From positions 1 through 44,483 of the forward strand of contig JAMQPH010000856.1 in the NCBI GenBank assembly GCA_023717605.1: a stretch of DNA of 44,483 nucleotides. The letters are read 5' to 3'. The position numbers were made by a program, and so were the translations under genes. Numbering within the stretch: the first letter of the stretch is position 1; each line of letters starts with the position of its first letter. Below are positions 37,899 through 44,483 of the stretch, piece after piece. Under the pieces are notes generated by a model. That model made no database searches and was not told where the DNA came from. It saw only the letters and a list, made by a program, of their open reading frames with translations. Source of the DNA: Pyrinomonadaceae bacterium. GTDB taxonomy: Bacteria; Acidobacteriota; Blastocatellia; Pyrinomonadales; Pyrinomonadaceae.

Positions 37899-38816
37899 TT
37901 GGCGGCAGAGGTCAGCGTCGGGGTCTGCGCGATCCTCAAGAACGAGGCAGACTATGTCGAGGAATGGCTCGCCTTCCACATGCTGCAGGGTGTTGGCCGC
38001 TTCATCTTGTACGACAATAACTCCTCAGACGACACGTGCCGGCGCGCAACATCGTTCGCCAAACATGTCGATCTGCAGATCATACACTGGCCCGACTCAG
38101 CACACGGTTTTGAGTGCACGCAGCTACTTGCGTATCTCGATGGTGCTCGCCGACTGGCTGGCCTGGCCGACTACGTTGCCTTTCTCGACCTTGATGAATT
38201 CGTGTTTGCCAGTGACTATCGTCCGTTGGGGCAGGTCCTCGCGAATTTTCCTGCTGACACTGCCGCCATCGCTGTTAATCAGCGGCTCTTCGGCTCAGCT
38301 GCTCAGCCGTCATCGACGGGGGACTTAGTGACCTCTCGATTCACCAGGGCGGCCGCCCCCGATCATCCGGAGGGCCACTGGTTCAAGACTATCGCGAGAC
38401 CGGACCGCATCGTCGGGTTCGACAGCGCTCACATGGTGGCCCTCAACTCAGGCGCGTATGTACTGTCGGACGCGCGCCCTTTACCTCGCCCCCAATATCC
38501 GGGACATTCGAGCATCGTAGCCGAGGGTGCATTGCGGCTGCACCATTACATGCTGAAATCCCGCCAGGAGTTCGAGCTCAAAAAGCTCAGATGGTCCGGC
38601 CAGGATCTTCGCGACCGCTACACAGATGCGTATTTCAACCTTCGCGACATATCGATCAATGCTGTGTGCGACGAGCGTTTGCAGCCGTTTGCGTCACGCA
38701 TTCACGAGATGATGCGCAGAGCAAGGGCCGACGGAATGTGGCCCAGTGCTACCCTGCGTCGAGAGGGTGTGCAGCGGCAATTGGATGGAAAAGATCAAAG
38801 ACATAAGTCGTTCTAA
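37899..38816 (+). CDS. GT92/GT2-like glycosyltransferase
   Basis: VGVCAILKNEADYVEEWLAFHMLQGVGRFILYDNNSSDDT, ADYVAFLDLDEFVF, GHWFKTIARP, LRLHHYMLKSRQEFELKK. TTG start after gggagg. Confidence 0.9.
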   Translation: MAAEVSVGVCAILKNEADYVEEWLAFHMLQGVGRFILYDNNSSDDTCRRATSFAKHVDLQIIHWPDSAHGFECTQLLAYLDGARRLAGLADYVAFLDLDEFVFASDYRPLGQVLANFPADTAAIAVNQRLFGSAAQPSSTGDLVTSRFTRAAAPDHPEGHWFKTIARPDRIVGFDSAHMVALNSGAYVLSDARPLPRPQYPGHSSIVAEGALRLHHYMLKSRQEFELKKLRWSGQDLRDRYTDAYFNLRDISINAVCDERLQPFASRIHEMMRRARADGMWPSATLRREGVQRQLDGKDQRHKSF

Positions 38817-38841
38817 CACAACCGTTGTGAAAGCCGACAAT

Positions 38842-40152
38842 ATGACCAAGGCCATAACAAACCGACCCACCGGGACAGTCAACGAAACCTTTCCATACAG
38901 GGTTTGCATTAACCTCGATAGAAGGCCGGAGCGCTGGCAAAGCATGCAGCGCAAATTCGATCAGCATGGAATCCACTCAGTGCGGCGGTTTTCCGCGTTG
39001 GACGGAGACCCGATGAAGCTCCCGGCGAACTGGGTGCACACGCCAGGCGCCTATGGATGCTTGCTCAGCCACTTGGAGGTCGTTCGCGAGGCGCGGCGAC
39101 TTGGCATGCCCAGCGTTCTCATCTTCGAAGATGATGTCGCTTTCGATGATCTTCTAGGGCAGAAGTTTGGCATCTATATTGACCAATTGCCGCCCGATTG
39201 GGACATGTTGTTTTTTGGCGCCCTGCATAGGGATGAGCCGATCAAGGTCACTGATAATATTGCTCGAATCACACAGGCATATTCGACCTATGCCTATGTC
39301 ATGCGGGACACGATGTTTGACGATTTCATCGAATTGAATAGCAAGACCGAACAGGAGTTGGACAATAACAGTTTTGTTCTGCAACAACGATTCAAATGCT
39401 ACTGCTTCATGCCGCACTTAGCCTGGGTCGAAACTGACTACTCAGATGCCCAGCAACGCCTGGTGGACCACTGGTATCTACGGGAATCGCTGGTGTTGTT
39501 TGGTCCCCAGGTAGATCTCCTTTTGAAAGAAACGACACTTGTCTTCGCACACAGGGAACAGAATGGTGTCGGACGCGCTACTGAGAATCTGATGTATCTG
39601 GTGCATTATTATGACAAGTTTTTTTTATCGTACATTGCCATGGTAATTGTCGAGCAAGGTCGCCAACCCACTATTAATCCCGCGACTTTACCTGCAAACT
39701 GCAAATATGTTTTCTTAAGAGATGAGGGTCCCTTCAATAAAGAACGGTGCTTCATGACGGGGATCACGCACGCCGATCCGAAAAAGAAGTTTGTCATCCT
39801 CTCAGACAACGACATCTATCTAGGAACCCTGGATATCCGAGCTAATTTAAGGATGTGCGAACGGTACGATTGCGTTACCGGGTTTAGTAAGATCGTTGAC
39901 TTGACCAACGAGGAATCCCTCCGCCTGCTCAACACGAAGAGCGCGCGCGGGATCGACATTACGAAAGCCAGTTCGCCAGAAAGTGAGCGTCAGGGTTATT
40001 GTCACTTTTTTAGTAGTGAGGCAATTCAGATTTTGCGAAGACAGTTGGAAGAAAAGTCAACAGAGGTCGACCCCCTTCATTCGTTGCAAGCACTCAAACA
40101 ACTTCGAGTGTTTCAATCCCCCAATCATGCCTTACGGCTGCAGCAAGATTGA
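38842..40152 (+). CDS. GT25-family glycosyltransferase with second GT-A-like C-terminal domain
   Basis: YRVCINLDRRPERWQSMQRKF, RRFSALDGD, GCLLSHLEVVREARRLGMPSVLIFEDDVAF (GT25). C-terminal half: YVFLRDEGPFNKERCFMTGITHADPKKKFVILSDNDIYLGTLDI. Track ORF begins at 38746; 38842 ATG is the likely start. Confidence 0.85.
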   Translation: MTKAITNRPTGTVNETFPYRVCINLDRRPERWQSMQRKFDQHGIHSVRRFSALDGDPMKLPANWVHTPGAYGCLLSHLEVVREARRLGMPSVLIFEDDVAFDDLLGQKFGIYIDQLPPDWDMLFFGALHRDEPIKVTDNIARITQAYSTYAYVMRDTMFDDFIELNSKTEQELDNNSFVLQQRFKCYCFMPHLAWVETDYSDAQQRLVDHWYLRESLVLFGPQVDLLLKETTLVFAHREQNGVGRATENLMYLVHYYDKFFLSYIAMVIVEQGRQPTINPATLPANCKYVFLRDEGPFNKERCFMTGITHADPKKKFVILSDNDIYLGTLDIRANLRMCERYDCVTGFSKIVDLTNEESLRLLNTKSARGIDITKASSPESERQGYCHFFSSEAIQILRRQLEEKSTEVDPLHSLQALKQLRVFQSPNHALRLQQD

Positions 40153-40241
40153 ACTTGCGGCCACTTTAAACTTATAGAGACCAACGAGTACTCGGCGCCA
40201 CAGCCGAGCAACCTAAGCGAAAACGGGAGTGTCAACCAACC

Positions 40242-41366
40242 TCAAGCCCCATCGCGCTCCGAATTAAGACGCGCCAGCTCCCTCTCCACAACCTGGATTG
40301 GCATCGCCTCGAGCATCGGGAATTCAAACGCGAGCTGACGACAAGCGACGTGAAGATGGCGACACCACATCAGAACAGCCAGATATAAGTCTTCGTTGAG
40401 TAGCCCCCGCAGAGTCGCGTCGCATCGGGACACAACCGCCCCTTCGCTGTACCAGTAGTCGTACGGCTTTAAGCTGTGAAAGTGAACAATCTGCCCTCGC
40501 CACGTCCAGCTTGGGTCATATTTGAGATAATATGCCAGAAAATTATAGCGATAATCCGGGATCACCTTAACCGCACCTCTCTCTCGCACCGCAAGTGCAT
40601 TCATAATGAGCTCGTCCGGATAGACATTGAGACCACCCGCGATGGCGCGCTCGAGGTTTTCCAGGTAATACCCTATCTCAGTACGACAAATATCAAAGGC
40701 CGCTCGCTGAACAGAGAACACACCAGAGTTGATCCAGATTGAAACGGGTTCCACGGATTGACCAATACGGAAGAAATCGGCTTGCTCGACGGTTGGACAC
40801 CAAAGCCCCGCATCCCGTCTGAATTGATTCGCATCTACGAGGCCAATATCGGACAGCAGCAATGGGCGCAGGTCAACCTTCGACACGAACATGGTGTCAT
40901 AATCGAGATGAACTATAGCGTCGCATTCTTGATTCAGGATCGGATAAAACTTCGAGAAAACCGTTTTCATACAGGGACTGTCCATAAGGCGGCTCTCGTC
41001 GGTGGAGAAGGTGGACAGCAGCTCATCGCGGCTCACGAATCTCAACTCGAAGCGATGTCCGGATTTTTCTTTGTAAGCTGAGACAACTTCTAGAGGTCTT
41101 TCGTCGTTGGTCGTTACCAGGAGATCGTACTCATTTTCGTGCGTGAAGTAGCTATCCAGACAGGCCAGAAGCAGCTCGACCATGTATCGGATGGTGTAAT
41201 CGGACGCGTCGAGCGGCCAGTACGCTGGTATATGAATCAATGGGCTTGCTAGTTCTCTCGATTCCGCATTCCGATCGCGTTGGAAAACGGCCGGCGTGGG
41301 TACGGCGGGTTGACCTGCGATATTGCCTTCTCCAGATTCAATGCCGCATCGCGGTTCGGTAGTCAT
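40242..41366 (-). CDS. GT8-like / nucleotide-diphosphosugar transferase-like glycosyltransferase
   Basis: ECDAIVHLDYDTMFVSKVDLRPLLLSDIGLVDANQF, SIWINSGVFSVQRAAFDICRTEIGYYLENLERA, YPDELIMNALAV. Confidence 0.75.
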   Translation of the reverse strand: MTTEPRCGIESGEGNIAGQPAVPTPAVFQRDRNAESRELASPLIHIPAYWPLDASDYTIRYMVELLLACLDSYFTHENEYDLLVTTNDERPLEVVSAYKEKSGHRFELRFVSRDELLSTFSTDESRLMDSPCMKTVFSKFYPILNQECDAIVHLDYDTMFVSKVDLRPLLLSDIGLVDANQFRRDAGLWCPTVEQADFFRIGQSVEPVSIWINSGVFSVQRAAFDICRTEIGYYLENLERAIAGGLNVYPDELIMNALAVRERGAVKVIPDYRYNFLAYYLKYDPSWTWRGQIVHFHSLKPYDYWYSEGAVVSRCDATLRGLLNEDLYLAVLMWCRHLHVACRQLAFEFPMLEAMPIQVVERELARLNSERDGA

Positions 41367-41432
41367 GGGTATAGAGGAAACAAAAGCGCGACGAGGGTTC
41401 GAGTTGTGCTGTGCAGGATACTGTCAAACCTG

Positions 41433-42287
41433 TCACCAGAGCGGCGACGCGTTCTCGGCCAAGATTTTCTTATGCCGCATCCAATCGAGGACGCGGCTGT
41501 AGAACTTGTTTTGTTCGAAGGTGCTGACGTCGACTGAGGGCCAGGCCTTCTTGTTGAATTTTTGATCGACGCTGTAGTGTGCGATGTAGTGGTCGTCGCT
41601 CAGTTGGTTGATGCCTGGCACGTAACACAGATCCATCGCCCGCATCCGAACGGCGTGGTTCTCACAGGCGGCCTGCAGCGAATACATGCCGGCCCACCAC
41701 CGCAGATTCCCGTCGGACTGCGCTTCCACGATCCGTTTGTGCAGCTCGATCCAATCGGGCAGAAGTTTTTTAAACGTTTTTGCCTTACCGATGATCGGCA
41801 CGAACCCGCCGTTGTAGTACTTGCCCTCGTTTTTGAAAAAGGGGGCGATCACTTCCCTGTGGTCCGTTAGGCTCCTCAGGTGCCACTCCTCGTAGATGTC
41901 CGACACGATGAGCTCACTATCTTCGACCGACAGCTCAGGATGCGGCTTGAGGTGGAACATGTCGCAATCGAGGACCTCGATTACTTGCTCTTCGTCGAAA
42001 CCGGCGATGATCTGACTCAAGCCTATCTGGATGTTGATCGGAAGATAGGCAGGATTCGTGAGATCTTCCCTGACGTCAAAATAGGCGTCAGCCATCACAT
42101 GAGGGATGTCGCCTGCCCATTCACATATGTCTTTGGCTTGCTCGTAAACGGCGTTGCGCTTGACGATCACGGCGCAAAGCTTGTCTCTGGCAAGTGCTTC
42201 TCCGTACGTAGCCTTGTGATTGAACCAGAAGAGTTCGAGTTGCAACCTGAAGAAGTAGTTGTTGACCGCTATGGGGACGCTGATCAT
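41433..42287 (-). CDS. Putative GT-A glycosyltransferase
   Basis: EEQVIEVLDCDMFHLKPHPELSVEDSELIVSDIYEEW, KYYNGGFVPIIGKAKTFKKLLPDWIELHKRIVE, WWAGMYSLQAACE. Track ORF begins at 42323; internal start MISVPIAVNNYFF (42287) removes the overlap with the next gene. Confidence 0.65.
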   Translation of the reverse strand: MISVPIAVNNYFFRLQLELFWFNHKATYGEALARDKLCAVIVKRNAVYEQAKDICEWAGDIPHVMADAYFDVREDLTNPAYLPINIQIGLSQIIAGFDEEQVIEVLDCDMFHLKPHPELSVEDSELIVSDIYEEWHLRSLTDHREVIAPFFKNEGKYYNGGFVPIIGKAKTFKKLLPDWIELHKRIVEAQSDGNLRWWAGMYSLQAACENHAVRMRAMDLCYVPGINQLSDDHYIAHYSVDQKFNKKAWPSVDVSTFEQNKFYSRVLDWMRHKKILAENASPLW

Positions 42288-42294
42288 GTTAGTT

Positions 42295-44433
42295 TCAGTC
42301 AAAAAGAAAAGCGAATCTCTCAAGGAGCGCTCTATAGTTTTCTATAGCTTCCATGTACGCATCAAACTCATGCGCCTCGTATCCCTTTTCCGCGAAGATC
42401 GCTCTTTTCTTGTCCTTCCACTTTGGGCTCGCTCCGTTGTTGGGTTTGATCCGAAGATAACCGTTGACTAGCTGGTCCCAGTCAAGGAGTCGCTCAACGA
42501 ACGTCTGGTCAAATAACGCTCGCAGCTTTGGATTGTTGAATAACTGGCGCTGAGTTTTCTTGTAGGCTTTTTTTAAGGCTATCCTTGCCAACTCTTGCCC
42601 GCGTTGATACAGGTTATCGCTGACTCTATAAATACTCCGCAGGTGCCCCACTGTGCCGAGGATGGAGCCCGGTCTGCCCCAGAGATAAGTTTCGTCTAAC
42701 ATCATACCTAGAAGCGCATCCTCAGGGTGAAAATCTCCCTCATGAGAGCCCGGAATTATGACAGCGTCATGGTCCATGAAGATGATTTTTACATTCCACT
42801 GGCCGGCATCCCAAAAAGTCTTCAACCCGACGTTTCTGGCGACAAATGACTCACCGCGAGTGTAACCTCTCACGGCCAACAATGTTCCCCAGAGCTTTCC
42901 GATTTCCGGCAACAGAGATAGGTAGATCCCATCTGCTCTGGCGCGGTTTTCCGGTACGCAAAACGCCGCCGCCAGATACTTCTCATGGCTTTGATACCTG
43001 ACATCCGGCGGTTGGTAGACGCCCAGGACCTCCTCCATAATTGTATCTGCTAACCTCCGACCATCGTGTCTTGAGTAAGCAACGCTTAAGCCATTTTCGA
43101 AGTAGCGTTGGGGCCCCTCACTTGAAAGGTAGGCAGCAATCTTATCCACTCGAAAGGAGCTTGTACCGCTGAGAATTGCTTGCGCGGGAGAAACAACTCC
43201 TATGAATTGCGCGGTAAGACCTAACTCGCCGGGCAGGTCAGGCAGTTGCGCATAGCCTTCGGCCTTAAACGCGGTCACCACATCTGCCATCGCCTGTCGC
43301 ATCTCTTGAAATCCTTCTGCAAAGACTCGTGGTTCTGTGAAATAGGTGAGTGTCTGCACCTCTGCGCCATCTACCGGAACCGTGTATATGGTCGATCTGG
43401 AGACGTAGTTGGAGATCGGCGCTTCGGTAGTATGCACGAGTCGATGGATAAGGCTGATTTTGGCAGCGGCTTTGGCTTCATGCCGCAGCAGCCATTGCAT
43501 ATTCCCGCCGTCGAGTCGATGAGAAGGTGCCACTTCGTATCCATCGCGGGCGTAGACGATGTTCAGACCAAATGGACCTCTCCGGCCTGCCCGCTTGATT
43601 TCGAACTCGATATCGCTTCCGGGGGGCTTAATAGCGAGGGCAACCGTTGTTAAAGGATACTCAACCAGGGAGTTGATCTCGGAGCTGGTAATCTCAGATA
43701 CCCAGTAGATGCGTGACGACGACGCACATAGTCTCTTAAGGATATCTCTCTCAAAATCAGGCAAGCGGCTTATGACCCGTTCTACCTCAGCTTCCACGAA
43801 TAACGGTTGTGAAGTGTCCAGGTCTTTCGCTCCATGCGAAAGGAGCAAGTGGCCGAGGATTTCGTCTACGACCTCTTCAGCTGTGAATAAATAGCGTGCA
43901 AGGGAAAGCTTGCAATCGCGACGGGACAAGTCTATGAAGTCGAGTAATCCCACGTCAGAGGTTCTCCGCCCTCTGATCTTTGCGTGAATGCGATTCAGCC
44001 TTTGGAGCCTGTGTCGAAACTCGGGAATGAACCCGCGAAGATCGGTTGTAGAGTACCCCTCCTTCAGCACCGAACTCACGATACCTGCCTTAAGTCCCCT
44101 CGCCTTCTTAAGATTCAGCCGGGTGAGCACAAAATCGAAATCATCCAAACTGTCCGGATGAATCTTTAATATCTGATGCTCGAGCATCAATACAGCAAGC
44201 CGTCTGATATCCCAGCCGGTCCCGATGCTCTGCTGTGCAACGGAAAGGAGTTTCAGACAAAGGCCTCTGCTATAGGTCTGATGCCGAAGGAATTCATCAA
44301 ACAAACTATACGCTTGGGGAACGTCGTCAAACTGAGTTGTCAGGAGACTGAGTAGGCGGTCCTGCCCTGAAATGCTCGACGGCCTTCCAAGATCTTTCAT
44401 AATCTCAGATTCTAAGGCTGCCGGAGATAACAT
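42295..44433 (-). CDS. Large uncharacterised protein (712 aa), possibly divergent kinase-like fold in the C-terminal half
   Basis: Long uninterrupted ORF with no family I recognise confidently. VALAIKPPGSDIEFEIKRAG, LLRHEAKAAAKISLIHRL, NVKIIFMDHDAVIIPGSHEGDFHPEDALLG loosely recall kinase-like motifs. Confidence 0.6.
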   Translation of the reverse strand: MLSPAALESEIMKDLGRPSSISGQDRLLSLLTTQFDDVPQAYSLFDEFLRHQTYSRGLCLKLLSVAQQSIGTGWDIRRLAVLMLEHQILKIHPDSLDDFDFVLTRLNLKKARGLKAGIVSSVLKEGYSTTDLRGFIPEFRHRLQRLNRIHAKIRGRRTSDVGLLDFIDLSRRDCKLSLARYLFTAEEVVDEILGHLLLSHGAKDLDTSQPLFVEAEVERVISRLPDFERDILKRLCASSSRIYWVSEITSSEINSLVEYPLTTVALAIKPPGSDIEFEIKRAGRRGPFGLNIVYARDGYEVAPSHRLDGGNMQWLLRHEAKAAAKISLIHRLVHTTEAPISNYVSRSTIYTVPVDGAEVQTLTYFTEPRVFAEGFQEMRQAMADVVTAFKAEGYAQLPDLPGELGLTAQFIGVVSPAQAILSGTSSFRVDKIAAYLSSEGPQRYFENGLSVAYSRHDGRRLADTIMEEVLGVYQPPDVRYQSHEKYLAAAFCVPENRARADGIYLSLLPEIGKLWGTLLAVRGYTRGESFVARNVGLKTFWDAGQWNVKIIFMDHDAVIIPGSHEGDFHPEDALLGMMLDETYLWGRPGSILGTVGHLRSIYRVSDNLYQRGQELARIALKKAYKKTQRQLFNNPKLRALFDQTFVERLLDWDQLVNGYLRIKPNNGASPKWKDKKRAIFAEKGYEAHEFDAYMEAIENYRALLERFAFLFD

Positions 44434-44483
44434 ACTGATTAATAGATGGGAATGCGCAGCCGTTGGAGAAGGCGGGTTCGGTC

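Overview
The window looks like a chromosomal segment from an acidobacterium-like (Blastocatellia-type) genome. That assignment is inferred from gene style only. I recognised no rRNA, tRNA or CRISPR array, and no intact transposase. Left part (1-9.6 kb): a partial TPR protein, a DUF4214-like gene remnant, two IR/REP-like non-coding elements, and a signalling block of a stand-alone DUF4384-like protein, a TPR-CHAT protein, a Ser/Thr kinase with a DUF4384-like C-terminus and an ECF-type sigma factor. Middle part (10-19.9 kb): fused 3-dehydroquinate dehydratase/shikimate dehydrogenase, an acyl-CoA dehydrogenase-like protein, a molybdate/tungstate-type ABC transporter whose ATPase is fused to a low-molecular-weight tyrosine phosphatase/arsenate-reductase-like domain, and an Oar-like TonB-dependent receptor. 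Right part (about 19.95-44.4 kb): a dense accessory cluster with about six 2-oxoglutarate/Fe(II) oxygenase-family proteins, about nine glycosyltransferase-like proteins from different families, three paralogous SAM methyltransferases, a tandem LLM flavin-oxidoreductase pair, RidA, a BtaA-like Rossmann protein, two paralogous small proteins of about 140 aa and a 712-aa orphan. It has no visible PKS, NRPS, Wzx/Wzy or ABC exporter. My main candidate for an undescribed system is this cluster, read as a hydroxylation + glycosylation + methylation pathway acting on an unidentified acceptor.
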